Both the position numbers and the translations under genes were made by a program. A model generated the notes under the pieces. It did no database searches. It saw nothing but the letters and a program-made list of their open reading frames with translations, and was not told where the DNA came from. Shown piece after piece: positions 8,397 to 20,110 of a stretch of DNA of 64,000 nt; position 1 is the stretch's first letter, and the number at the start of each line of letters is the position of its first letter. The stretch lies in the NCBI RefSeq assembly GCF_947507565.1, contig NC_089184.1:1-64000 (forward strand). Reading direction: 5' to 3'. This stretch comes from Oscarella lobularis. Its lineage: Eukaryota > Porifera > Homoscleromorpha > Homosclerophorida > Oscarellidae.

Positions 8397-8483
8397 CGTC
8401 GATCCCTTGATATTCCTCCTTCTCCTTGCTCGCTTGTTCCTCTTCTCCCTCGCGTCCCTTGGTCTTGTCCTCGTTTCTCCCAT
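8397..8483 (-). CDS. Candidate first coding exon for array block 2
   Basis: Minus-strand ATG at 8483, 29 codons, ending at the same GC-type donor as the copy at 6438-6524. The two differ by one replacement (third residue Gly to Glu) and one synonymous base. The next acceptor (8341/8342) has a one-base insertion that would end translation before the end of that unit, so this copy may be defective or may splice to a later unit. Confidence 0.25.
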
Positions 8484-8555
8484 TCCTATGTAAACGCACT
8501 TATCTTTCTCCTCATCCCCACACTTTTCTTTCTGCTCATTTCAACACTTCTCTCG

Positions 8556-9050
8556 AACGTTCGAACGAGGATTCGAAAAGGGAATTGAACGTTCGAACGA
8601 GGATTCGAACGTTCGAACGTGGAATGAAGCATCGAACGTTCGAACGAGGTGTTCGAACGTATGAATAGGGGTTCGAACGTTTGAATGGGGGTTCGAACGT
8701 TCGAACAGAAGGGTTCGAAAGTTCGAATGGGGTTCGAACGTTCTAACATAGGGTTCGAACGTTCGAACAGGGGGTTCGAACGTTCGAATGGGGTTCGAAC
8801 GTTCTAACAAGGGGTTCGAACGTTCGAATGGGGGTTCGAACGTTCGAATGGGAGGTTCGAACTTTTGAACGAGGTTCGAACGTTCGAACGGAAGTTGGAA
8901 CGTTCGAACAGGGGTTCGATAGTTCGAATGGGGGTTCGAACGTTCGAATGGGAGGTTCGAACGTCCGAATAGGGGTTCGAACGTTCGAACGGGGGGTTCG
9001 AACGTTCAAATAGGGGTTCGAACGTTCGAAGGGCGGGTTCGAAACTTCGA
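8556..9050. repeat. TTCGAACGTTCGAA palindromic satellite, array 2
   Basis: Same family as 6594-6958 but longer, with more substitutions. The left boundary sequence (8440-8555) also matches 6460-6593, so first exon, palindrome array and satellite A were duplicated together, about 1.96 kb apart. Confidence 0.93.
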
Positions 9051-9055
9051 ATGCA

Positions 9056-9148
9056 TGAAAAATTGTCCCAGGACAAATTGTCCCCCAGGACAAATTGTCC
9101 CAGGACAAATTGTCCCAGGACAAATTGTCACCAGGACAAATTGTCGCC
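9056..9148. repeat. Satellite A, short array 2
   Basis: Six units of GGACAAATTGTCCC, ending abruptly at 9148 in GTCGCC next to unique DNA. Counterpart of 6963-7203. Confidence 0.93.
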
Positions 9149-9499
9149 AAATTCCAAACCACAATGCTCTACGATGAAGGGAAAGACTTCTACGAGACGT
9201 TCGAAACGAGTCCGAAACGCAAAAGTTGGATTTAGGGAAATTTTGACCAAATTTCGATCGCACGCGAAAAAAACCTTTTCGTGCCTTTCAGCCATCCCAA
9301 ATCCTCCTCAAAAAACCAAAAAAACGGCAGCAGAAGCGACTGCACGGCGCAGAAAATCGAAGGACAAAAATCGATTTTCCAATTCGCGACTCGTTTCGCG
9401 AAAAAGCGCACAACTCTGCAAGGAGACGTCGCACGAGCACCGCACCGGTGCCATTCGATTCGTCGTGGTCTCACAAATAAAACCTGGTACCACGTTCAC
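9149..9499. other. Unique DNA, no gene recognised
   Basis: Overlapping frames on both strands give Arg/Lys/Ser-rich peptides with no motif. Part of it may be a weak inverted match to 2240-2400. No repeats. Confidence 0.4.
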
Positions 9500-10075
9500 C
9501 AATTTTCGCCAATTTTTGACATAAAATTAAGCGAAACAAACAATACGCCTACGCGCGTACACAGTAAACGACACAACCTTAACCGTGCCGCCACTCCGCG
9601 ACGACGCGTCGTACGACGATAAGCGGCACGTCGATCGAGAGGGCATATGGTGCAGTTTACAAATTGCCGCCACTCGACGGCATCCGAGTAGCCGTTTGCC
9701 GTAGAGCACGTGCGAAAGAAAGGGAACACGCCCCCTTTCACGGACACATTAATTCGGCGAAAACGACTCCGAAAGCGACGCTTTGCGTCGCAAAACGTTC
9801 TAAACCGTCTCGAATCCTTCGTATCGAAGCCATTCGAAACGAAAAATTCAGTATTCGAAGCTCGCGCAACCACTTGGCGACGCGACGCGTTCGCACGCGC
9901 GCTCCGCGGGCGACGAACGCTCTAAAACTGATTGGCAACTATCTACTACTTACCTTTTGACGTCGCTCGGACCTTCACATCGTCGAAAACGAGCCAGAAA
10001 CAGTGTTTCTTCGAAACGAGACGAGCGCGCTAACATACGCACGTGACCACACAGGTTTAACACGTTGACGTCATA
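9500..10075 (-). repeat. Inverted duplication, inner arm (promoter-like)
   Basis: Reverse-complement partner of 1660-2240. Reading on the minus strand from 10073: TGACGTCA, CACGTGCGTA, GTTAGCGCGC, CGAGCGACGTCAAAAG, then donor GTAAGT (+ 9948-9953), later GGGGGCGTG and TACGGCAAACGGC. No ORF is conserved between the arms: the candidate ATG in arm 1's first exon has no counterpart here. Conservation is therefore of regulatory or splice signals. Transcription from here would run toward the telomere through the exon-like arrays. Confidence 0.75.
10025..10073 (-). promoter_or_regulatory. Putative telomere-directed promoter (CRE, E-box, GCGCGC)
   Basis: TGACGTCA at 10066-10073, CACGTG at 10040-10045 and GCGCGCTAAC at 10025-10034, the mirror image of 1662-1710. 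The distance from the CRE to the donor is about 112 bp, close to the 122 bp of the other arm. Confidence 0.45.
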
Positions 10076-10166
10076 AATAAACTATTAACAATCGGGGTTT
10101 CACATTGCTACGCCTATAGAATGGCACGGAAACACGTACAGAACGGTTTCGCGAAGATTGGACGAG
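10076..10166. other. Short unique spacer before satellite block
   Basis: About 90 bp of non-repetitive DNA between the inverted arm and satellite A. Nothing recognised. Confidence 0.5.
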
Positions 10167-10714
10167 GGACAAACTGTCCAAGAACAAATTGTCCCAAGGA
10201 CAAATTGTCCCCAGGACAAATTGTCCCAGGACAAATTGTGAAGGACAATTTGTCCCCAGGACAAATTGTCCCCAGGACAAAATGTCCCAGGACAAATTGT
10301 CCCCAGGACAAACTGTCCCAGGAAAAATTGTCCCAGGACAAATTGTCCCATTACAAATTGTCCCCAGGACAATTTCTCCTAGGACAAATTGTCCCAGGAC
10401 AAATCGTCCCAGGACAAATTGTCCCCAGGACAAATTGTCCCCAGGACAAATTGTCCCAGGACAAATTGTCCCCAGGACAAATTGTCCCCACGACAAATTG
10501 TCCCAGGAAAAATTGTCCCAGGAAAAATTGTCACAGGAAAAATTGTCCCAGGACAAATTGTCCCAGGACAAATTGTGCCCGGAGAATTTGTCCCAAGGAC
10601 AAATTGTCCCAGGACAAATTGTTCAAGGACAAACTGTCCCCAGGACAAATTGTCCCAAGACAAATTGTCCCAGGACAATTTGTCCTGGGGACAAATTGTA
10701 CCCAGGACAAATTC
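10167..10714. repeat. Satellite A array A1
   Basis: 15/16-bp units, core GGACAAATTGTCC, with some units inverted (GGACAATTTGTCC). It lacks the leader (CAAGGAACAATTGTAGAAGG) that starts all later arrays but ends with their common trailer (GTACCC..GACAAATTCT). All six frames lack stops, so the overlapping long ORFs are artefacts. Confidence 0.97.
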
Positions 10715-11625
10715 TGAATAAATGCAGAATTAATTGCAGAATTAATTCTGAATTAATGCAGAATAAATGCGGAATTTATTCTGAATTAATGAAGAATTTA
10801 TTCCTAATAAATGTAAAATTTATTCTGAATTAATGCAGAATTTTTTCTGAATTAATGCCGAATTTATTCTGCATTAATCTAGAATAATTTCTGCATTAAT
10901 GCAGAATTTATTCAGAATTAATTCAGAAATTATTCTCAATTAATGCAGAATTTATTCTGAATTAATTTTGAATTTATTCTGAATTAATGCAGAATTTATT
11001 CGGAACTAATGCCGAATTTATTCTGAATAAATGCAGAATTTAAATTAAATGAATGCAGAATTTATTCTGAATTAATGCAGAATTTATTCTGAATTAATGC
11101 AGAATTTATTCCAAATAAATTCAGAATTTATTCTGAATTAATTCAGAATTTATTCTGAAATAATGCAGAATTTATTCTGAATTAATGCAGAATTTATTCT
11201 GAATTAATGCAGAATTTATTCTGAATTAATGCAGAATTAATTCAGAATTAATTCAGAATTTATTCTGAATTAATGCAGAATTAATTCAGAATTTATTCTG
11301 AATTAATGCAGAATTTATTCTGAATTAATGCAGAACTTATTCTGAATTAATGCAGAATTTATTCTGAATTAATGCAAAATTAATTCTGAATAAATGCAGA
11401 ATTAATTCTGAATTAATGCAGAATTAATTCAGAATTTATTCTGAATAAATGCAGAATTAATTCTGAATTAATGCAGAAAAATGCGGAATTTATTCTGAAT
11501 TAATGCAGAATTTATTCTGAATTAATGCAGAATTAATTCTGAATAAATACAGAATTAATTCTGAATTAATACAGAATTAATTCTGAATTAATGCAGAATT
11601 AATTCTGAATTAATGCAGAATAAAA
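10715..11625. repeat. Satellite B segment, before island 1
   Basis: AT-rich 22-bp unit (core AATTAATGCAGAATTTATTC) with many one-base variants and shortened units. The frequent GAATTAATTC is a perfect palindrome. No gene. Confidence 0.97.
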
Positions 11626-11980
11626 GATCGTGAACTTACGTAGACAAGGTGCTTCAGCTTTCTTTTCAACATTCTATATTCTTTACGAGAGCTATGCTGC
11701 CATGAAGCATCCATGATCGTATGTAAGGTGAAGAAAACGACAGGCGCTCCGTCGTGAGTCGACGATACGTCGGCGATCGTTCTAAAAGATCGCTCGTACA
11801 CCCCGAAACGCCATGACGACGAAAAACTTAGCAATAACCGTTCAGAAAGTGACGGAACACGACAAGAAGTCGATCAAGAACCTCAAACTCGCTCGCTAAG
11901 CGATGCACTTGAGACGAACGACGAGCAGGGCTTTTCGAGTGTAACGCGCGCTAAAACATCGCGAAAAAATCTCACATTCT
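11626..11980 (-). repeat. 355-bp island, copy 1
   Basis: First of eight near-identical non-satellite islands. On the minus strand it has TTTTAGCGCGCG near the start, a frame of about 74 codons that opens only with a non-ATG codon, and a consensus donor CTAC|GTAAGT (+ 11634-11639) near its end. Its GCGCGC motif and donor recall the inverted arms. It may be a promoter/first-exon fossil or a functional element; no protein is recognised. Confidence 0.9.
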
Positions 11981-12634
11981 CTGAAAAAACACAGAATTTA
12001 TTCTGACTTAATGCAGGATTTATTCTGAATTAATTCAGAATTTATTCTGAATTAATTCAGAATTTATACTGAATTAATGTAGAATTAATGAAGAATTAAT
12101 GAAGAATTTATTCTGCATTAATTCAGAATAAAATTCAGCATTAATTCAGAATAAAATCTGCATTAATTGAGAATAAATTCTGCATTAATTCAGAATAAAT
12201 TCTGCATTAATTGAGAATAAATTCTGCATTAATTCAGAATTAATTCAGAATTAATTCAGATTTAATTCTAAATTATTGCAGAATTAATTCTGATAAAATG
12301 CAAAATAAATTCAAAATTAATGCAGAATAAATGCGGAATTTATTCTGAATAAATGCAAAATTTATTCTGAATTAATGCAGAATTTATTCTCAATTATTGC
12401 AGAATAAATGCGAAATTTATTCTCAATTAATTAAGAATTTATTCTGAAATTATTCTAGATTAATGCAGAATTTATTCCGAAATAATGAAGAATTTATTTT
12501 CAATTATTGCAGAATTAATTCTGAATAAATGCAGAATTAATTCTTAATTAATGCAGAATAAATCGGGAATTTATTCTGCATTAATGCAGAATTTATTCTG
12601 AATTAACTTAGAATTTCAAGGAACTATTGTAGAA
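11981..12634. repeat. Satellite B segment with inverted stretch, after island 1
   Basis: 22-bp satellite B. Units at about 12105-12250 are in reverse orientation (TTCTGCATTAATTCAGAATA) relative to the flanks. It ends in the leader CAAGGAACTATTGTAGAAGG. Confidence 0.95.
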
Positions 12635-13970
12635 GGAAAAATTGCCCCAGGACAAATTGTCCTCGGAACAAATTGTCCCCAGGAAAAATTGTCCTGGGTA
12701 CAAATTGTCCCAGGACAAATTGTCCCAGGACAAATTGTCCCAGGACAAATTGTCCCAGGACAAATTGTCACAGGACAAATTGTGAAGGACAATTTATCCC
12801 CAGGACAAATTGTCCCCAGGACAAATTGTCCCCAGGACAAATTGTCCCCAGGACAAATTGTCCCAGGACAAATTGTCCCGGGACAAATTGTGCCAGGAAA
12901 AATTGTCCCCAGGACAAATTGTCCCCAGGACAAATTTTCCCCTGGAAAAATTGTCCCCAGGACAAATTGTCCCCAGGACAAATTGTCCCAGAACAAATTG
13001 TCCTAGGACAAATTGTGCCAGGACAAATTGTCCCAAGGACAAATTGTCCCAGGACAAATTGTCCTAGGAAAAATTGTCCCAGGACAAATTGTCCCAGGAC
13101 AAATTGTCCCCAGGACAAATTGTCCCAGGACAAATTGTCCCAGGACAAATTGTGCCAGGACAAATTGTCGTAGGACAAATTGTGTCAGGACAATTTGTCC
13201 TGGGGACAAATTGTCCCAGGACAAATTGTCCCAGGACAAATTGTCCTAGGACAAATTGTCCCAGGACAAATTGTCCTAGGACAAATTGTCCGCAGGACAA
13301 ATTGTCCCCAGGACAAATTGTCCCAGGACAAATTGTCCCAGGACAAATTGTCCCCAGGACAAATTGTCCCAGGACAAATTGTCCTAGGACAAATTGTCCC
13401 GAGGACAAATTGTCCCCAGGACAAATTGTCCCAGGACAAATTGTCCCCAGGACAAATTCTCCCAGGACAAATTGTCCCAGGACAAATTGTCCCCAGGACA
13501 AATAGTCCCAGGACAAATTGTCGTAGGACAAATTGTCCCCAGGACAAATTGTCCCCAGGACAAATTGTCCCAGGACAAATTGTCCCAGGACAAATTGTCC
13601 CAAGGACAAATTGTCCCAGGACAAATTGTTCCAGGACAAATTGTCCCCTGGACAAATTGTCCCCAGGACAAATTGTCCCCAGGACAAATTGTCCCAGGAC
13701 AAATTGTCCCAGGACAAATTGTGCCAGGACAATTTGTGCCAGGACAATTTGTCCTGGGGAAAAATTGACCCCAGGACAAATTGTCCTGGGCACAAATTGT
13801 CCCAGGACAAATTCTCCCAGGACAAAATGTCCCAGGACAAATTGTCCCCAGGACAAATTGTCCCCAGGACAAATTGTCCCAAGGACAAATTGTCCCAGGA
13901 CAAATTGTCCGAAGACAAATTGTCCCAGGACAATTTGTCCTGGGGACAAATTGTACCCAAGACAAATTCT
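12635..13970. repeat. Satellite A array A2
   Basis: Begins with GGAAAAATTGCCCCAGG after the leader and ends with the trailer TGTACCCAAGACAAATTCT. Most units are forward, with fixed inverted units such as GTGTCAGGACAATTTGTCC and GTGCCAGGACAATTTG. Confidence 0.97.
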
Positions 13971-15696
13971 GAATAAATGCAGAATTAATTCTGAATAAAT
14001 GCAGAATTAATTTTGAATTAATGCAGAAGAAATGCGGAATTTATTCTGAATTAATGAAGAATTTATTCCGAATAAATGTAAAATTTATTCTGAATTAATG
14101 CAGAATTTATTCTGAATTAATGGAGAATTTTCTCTGAATTAATGCAGAATTTATTCTGCATTAATCTAGAATAATTTCTGCATTAATGCAGAATTAATTC
14201 AGAATTAATTCAGAATTTATTCTGAATTAATGCAGAATTTATTCTGAATTAATTTAGAATTTATTCTGAATTATTGCAGAATTTATTCTGAATTAATGCA
14301 GAATTTATTCTGAATAAATGCAGAAGGTATTCCGAATTAATGCAGAATTTATTCTGAAATAATGCAGAATTAATTCAGAATTTATTCTGAATTAATGCAG
14401 AATTTATTCTGAACTAATGCAGAATTTATTCTGAATTAATGCAGAATTTATTCTGAATAAATGCAGAATAAATTCTGAATTAATGCAGAATTAATTCAGA
14501 ATTTATTCTGAATTAATGCAGAATTTATTCTGAATTAATGCAGAATTTATTCTGAATTAATGCAGAACTTATTCTGAATAAAAGCAGAATTTATTCTGAA
14601 TTAATGCAGAATTTATTCGGAACTAATGCCGAATTTATTCTGAATAAATGCAGAATTTATTCTGAATTAATGCAGAATTTATTCTGAATTAATGCAGAAT
14701 TTATTCTGAATTAATGCAGAATTAATTCTGAATAAATACAGAATTAATTCTGAATTAATGCAGAATTTATTCGGAACTAATACCGAATTTATTCTGAATA
14801 AATGCAGAATTTATTCTGAATTAATGCAGAATTTATTCTGAATTAATGCAGAACTTATTCTGAATTAATGCAGAATTTATTCTGAATAAATGCAGAATTT
14901 ATTCTGAATTAAAGCAGAATTTATTCTGAATTAATGCAGAATTTATTCTGAACTAATGCAGAATTTATTCTGAATTAATACAAAATTAATTCTGAATAAA
15001 TGCAGAATCAATTCTGAATTAATGCAGAATTAATTCAGAATTTATTCTGAATTATAGCAGAATTTATTCTGAATTAATGCAGAACTTATTCTGAATAAAA
15101 GCAGAATTTATTCTGAATTAATGCAGAACTTATTCTGAATTAATGCAGAATTTATTCTGAATAAATGTAGCATTTATTCTGAATTAATTCAGAATTAATT
15201 CTGAATTAATGCAGAATTTATTCTGAATTAATGCAGAATTTATTCTGAATAAATGCAGAAGTTATTCTGAATTAATGCAGAATTTATTCTGAATTAATGC
15301 AGAATTAATTCAGAATTTATTCTGAATTAATGCAGAATTTATTCTGAATTAATGCAGAATTTATTCTGAATTAATGCAGTATTTATTCTGAATAAATGCA
15401 GAAGTTATTCTGAATTAAAGCAGAATTTATTCTGAATTAATGCAGAATTTATTCTGAATTAATGCAAAATTAATTCTGAATAAATGCAGAATTATAATTC
15501 TGAATTAATGCAGAATTAATTCAGAATTTATTCTGAATAAATGCAGAATTAATTCTGAATTAATGCAGAAAAAATGCGGAATTTATTCTGAATTAATGCA
15601 GAATTTATTCTGATTTAATGCAGAATTAATTCTGAATAAATACAGAATTAATTCTGAATTAATACAGAATTAATTCTGAATTAATGCAGAATAAAA
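13971..15696. repeat. Satellite B segment, before island 2
   Basis: About 1.7 kb of 22-bp units. It carries a distinctive block (TTCTGCATTAATCTAGAATA) near 14155-14180 that recurs near the start of most later B segments. Confidence 0.97.
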
Positions 15697-16051
15697 GATC
15701 GTGAACTTACGTAGACAAGGTGCTTCAGCTTTCTTTTCAACATTCTATATTCTTTACGAGAGCTATGCTGTCATGAAGCATCCATGATCGTATGTAAGGT
15801 GAAGAAAACGACAGGCGCTCCGTCGTGAGTCGACGATACGTCGGCGATCGTTCTAAAAGATCGCTCGTACACCCCGAAACGCCATGACGACGAAAAACTT
15901 AGCAATAACCGTTCAGAAAGTGACGGAACACGACAAGAAGTCGATCAAGAACCTCAAACTCGCTCGCTAAGCGATGCACTTGAGACGAACGACGAGCAGG
16001 GCTTTTCGAGTGTAACGCGCGCTAAAAAATCGCGAAAAAATCTCACATTCT
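15697..16051 (-). repeat. 355-bp island, copy 2
   Basis: Differs from copy 1 by a C-to-T change near 15770 and by AAAAAATCGCG in place of AAAACATCGCG near its end. The latter is shared only with copy 3. The C-to-T change removes Gln (CAG to CAA is silent on the coding strand or alters the neighbouring codon), so I draw no coding inference. Confidence 0.9.
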
Positions 16052-16661
16052 CTGAATAAACACAGAATTTATTCTGACTTAATGCAGGATTTATTCTGAA
16101 TTAATTCAGAATTTATTCTGAATTAATTCAGAATTTATACTGAATTAATGTAGAATTAATGAAGAATTAATGAAGAATTTATTCTGCATTAATTCAGAAT
16201 AAAATTCAGCATTAATTCAGAATAAAATCTGCATTAATTGAGAATAAATTCTGCATTAATTCAGAATTAATTCTGAATTAATTCAGATTTTATTCTGAAT
16301 TATTGCAGAATTAATTCTGATAAAATGCAAAATAAATTCAAAATTAATGCAGAATAAATGCGGAATTTATTCTGAATAAATGCAAAATTTATTCTGAATT
16401 AATGCAGAATTTATTCTCAATTATTGCAGAATAAATGCGAAATTTATTCTCAATTAATTCAGAATTTATTCTGAAATTATTCTAGATTAATGCAGAATTT
16501 ATTCCGAAATAATGAAGAATTTATTTTCAATTATTGCAGAATTAATTCTGAATAAATGCAGAATTAATTCTTAATTAATGCAGAATAAATCGGGAATTTA
16601 TTCTCCATTAATGCAGAATTTATTCTGAATTAACTTAGAATTTCAAGGAACAATTGTAGAA
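16052..16661. repeat. Satellite B segment with inverted stretch, after island 2
   Basis: Homologous to 11981-12634 but one inverted unit pair shorter. Ends in the leader CAAGGAACAATTGTAGAAGG. Confidence 0.95.
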
Positions 16662-19048
16662 GGAAAAATTGCCCCAGGACAAATTGTCCTGGGAACAAAT
16701 TGTCCCTAGGAAAAATTGTCCTGGGGACAAATTGTCCCAGGACAAAGTGTCCCAGGACAAATTCTCCCAGGACAAATTGTCCCAGGACAAATTGTCACAG
16801 GACAAATTGTGAAGGACAATTTGTCCCCAGGACAAATTGTCCCCACGACAAATTGTCCCCACGACAAATTGTCCCCAGGACAAATTGTCCCAGAACAAAT
16901 TGTCCCGGGACAAATTGTGCCAGGAAAAATTGTCCCCAGGACAAATTGTCCCCAGGACAAATTGTCCCCTGGAAAAATTGTCCCCAGGACAAATTGTCCC
17001 CAGGACAAATTGTCCCAGGACAAATTGTCCTAGGACAAATTGTGCCAGGACAAATTGCCCCAAGGACAAATTGTCCCAGGACAAATTGTCCTAGGACAAA
17101 TTGTCCCAGGACAAATTGTCCCAGGACAAAATGTCCCCAGGACAAATTGTCCCAGGACAAATTGTCCCAGGACAAATTGTGCCAGGACAAATTGTCGTAG
17201 GACAAATTGTGTCAGGACAATTTGTCCTGGGGACAAATTGTCCCAGGACAAATTGTCCAAGGACAAATTGTCCTAGGACAAATTGTCCCAGGACAAATTG
17301 TCCTAGGACAAATTGTCCCCAGGACAAATTGTCCCCAGGACAAATTGTCCCAGGACAAATTGTCCGAGGACAAATTGTCCCCAGGACAAATTGTCCCAGG
17401 ACAAATTGTCCCAGGACAAATTGTCCCCAGGACAAATTGTCCCCAGGACAAATTGTCCCAGGACAAATTGTCCCCAGGACAAATTGTCCCAGGACAAATT
17501 GTCCCAGGACAAATTGTCCCCAGGACAAATTGTCCCAGGACAAATTGTCCCAGGACAAATTGTCCCCAGGACAAATTGTTCCCAGGACAAATTGTCCCAG
17601 GACAAATTGTCCCCAGGACAAATTGTCCCAGGACAAATTGTCCCAGGACAAATTGTCCCAGGACAAATTGTCCCAGGACAAATTGTGCCAGGACAAATTG
17701 TCGTAGGACAAATTGTCCCCAAGACAAATTGTCCCAGGACAAATTGTCCCAGGACAAATTGTCCCCAGGACAAATTGTCCCAGGACAAATTGTACCAGGA
17801 CAAATTGTCCCCAGGACAAATTGTCCCCAGGACAAATTGTCCCAGGACAAATTGTCCCAGGACAAATTGTCCCAGGACAAATTGTCCCAGGACAAATTGT
17901 CCCAGGACAAATTGTCCCAGGACAAATTGTCCTAGGACAAATTGTCCCCAGGACAAATTGTCCCCAGGACAAATTGTCCCAGGACAAATTGTCCCAGGAC
18001 AAATTGTCCCCAGGACAAATTGTCCCCAGGACAAATTGTCCCAGGACAAATTGTCCCAGGACAAATTGTCCCCAGGACAAATTGTCCCAAGACAAATTGT
18101 CCTAGGACAAATTGTCCCCAGGACAAATTGTCCCCAGGACAAATTGTCCCAGGACAAATTGTCCCAGGACAAATTGTCCCAGGACAAATTGTCCCAGGAC
18201 AAATTGTCCTAGGACAAATTGTCCCAGGACAAATTGTCCCAGGAGAAATTGTCCCAGGACACATTGTCCCAGGACAAATTGTCCTAGGACAAATTGTCCA
18301 CAGGACAAATTGTCCCCAGGACAAATTGTCCCAGGACAAATTGTCCCAGGACAAATTGTCCCAGGACAAATTGTCCCAGGACAAATTGTCCCAGGACAAA
18401 TTGTCCTAGGACAAATTGTCCCCAGGACAAATTGTCCCCAGGACAAATTGTCCCAGGACAAATTGTCCTAGGACAAATTGTCCCACGACAAATTGTCCCA
18501 GGACAAATTGTCCTAGGACAAATTGTCCCAGGACAAATTGTCCTAGGACAAATTGTCCCCAGGACAAATTGTCCCCAGGACAAATTGTCCCAGGACAAAT
18601 TGTCCCAGGACAAATTGTCCACAGGACAAATTGTCCCAGGACAAATTGTCCCCAGGACAAATTGTCCCCAGGACAAATTGTCCCAGGACAAATTGTCCCC
18701 AGGACAAATTGTCCCCAGGACAAATTGTCCCAGGACAAATTGTCCCAGGACAAATTGTCCCCAGGACAAATTGTCCCAGGACAAATTGTCCTAGGACAAA
18801 TTGTCCCCAGGACAAATTGTCCCAGGACAAATTGTCCCAGGACAAATTGTCCCAGGACAAATTGTCCCAGGACAAATTGTCCCCAGGACAAATTGTCCCC
18901 AGGACAAATTGTCCCAGGACAAATTGTCCCAGGACAAATTGTCCCCAGGACAAATTGTCCCAGGACAAATTGTCCTAGGACAAATTGTCCCCAGGACAAA
19001 TTGTCCCCAGGACAAATTGTCCCAGGAAAAATTGTCCTAGGACAAATT
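16662..19048. repeat. Satellite A array A3
   Basis: About 2.4 kb. The interior (17.1-19.0 kb) is unusually homogeneous, with long runs of exact CAGGACAAATTGTCC units. It ends without the usual trailer, running straight into satellite B, so the right junction is a different breakpoint from the other arrays. Confidence 0.97.
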
Positions 19049-20110
19049 TATTCTGAAATAATGCAGAATTTATTCTGAATTAATGCTGAATTTATTCTGA
19101 ATTAATGCAGAATTTATTCTGAATTAATGCAGAATTAATTCAGAATTAATTCAGAATTTATTCTGAATTAATGCAGAACTTATTCTGAATTAATGCAGAA
19201 TTTATTCTGAATAAATGCAGAATTTATTCTGAATTAAAGCAGAATTTAATTCAGAATTTATTCTGAATTAATGCAGAATTTATTCTGAACTAATGCAGAA
19301 TTTATTCTGAATTAATACAAAATTAATTCTGAATAAATGCAGAATCAATTCTGAATTAATGCAGAATTAATTCAGAATTTATTCTGAATTAATGCAGAAT
19401 TTATTCTGAATTAATGCAGAACTTGTTCTGAATAAAAGCAGAATTTATTCTGAATTAATGCAGAATTTATTCGGAACTAATGCCGAATTTTTTCTGAATT
19501 TATTCTGAATTAATCCAGAATTTATTCTGAATTAATGCAGAACTTATTCTGAATTAATGCAGAATTTATTCTGAATAAATGTAGCATTTATTCTGAATTA
19601 ATTCAGAATTAATTCTGAATTAATGCAGAATTTATTCTGAATTAATGCAGAATTTATTCTGAATAAATGCAGAAGTTATTCTGAATTAATGCGGAATTTA
19701 TTCTGAATTAATGCAGAATTAATTCAGAATTTATTCTGAATTAATGCAGAATTTATTCTGAATTAATGCAGAATTTATTCTGAATTAATGCAGTAATTAT
19801 TCTGAATAAATGCAGAAGTTATTCTGAATGAAAGCAGAATTTATTCTGAATTAATGCAGAATTTATTCTGAATTAATGCAAAATTAATTCTGAATAAATG
19901 CAGAATTATAATTCTGAATTAATGCAGAATTAATTCAGAATTTATTCTGAATAAATGCAGAATTAATTCTGAATTAATGCAGAAAAAATGCGGAATTTAT
20001 TCTGAATTAATGCAGAATTTATTCTGATTTAATGCAGAATTAATTCTGAATAAATACAGAATTAATTCTGAATTAATACAGAATTAATTCTGAATTAATG
20101 CAGAATAAAA
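19049..20110. repeat. Satellite B segment, before island 3
   Basis: About 1.06 kb, shorter than its counterparts because the usual left part is missing; consistent with the aberrant end of array A3. Confidence 0.96.

Noticed and set aside
8486..9162. Minus-strand ORFs with RTFEPP-type repeats
   Set aside because: They are translations of the TTCGAACGTTCGAA satellite, open on both strands because of composition.
11610..11834. 74-residue protein in each 355-bp island
   Set aside because: The frame has no ATG at its start (the first codon is TTG), the only conservation is whole-unit duplication, and a splice-donor-like GTAAGT interrupts it. I keep the island as a repeat, not as a gene.
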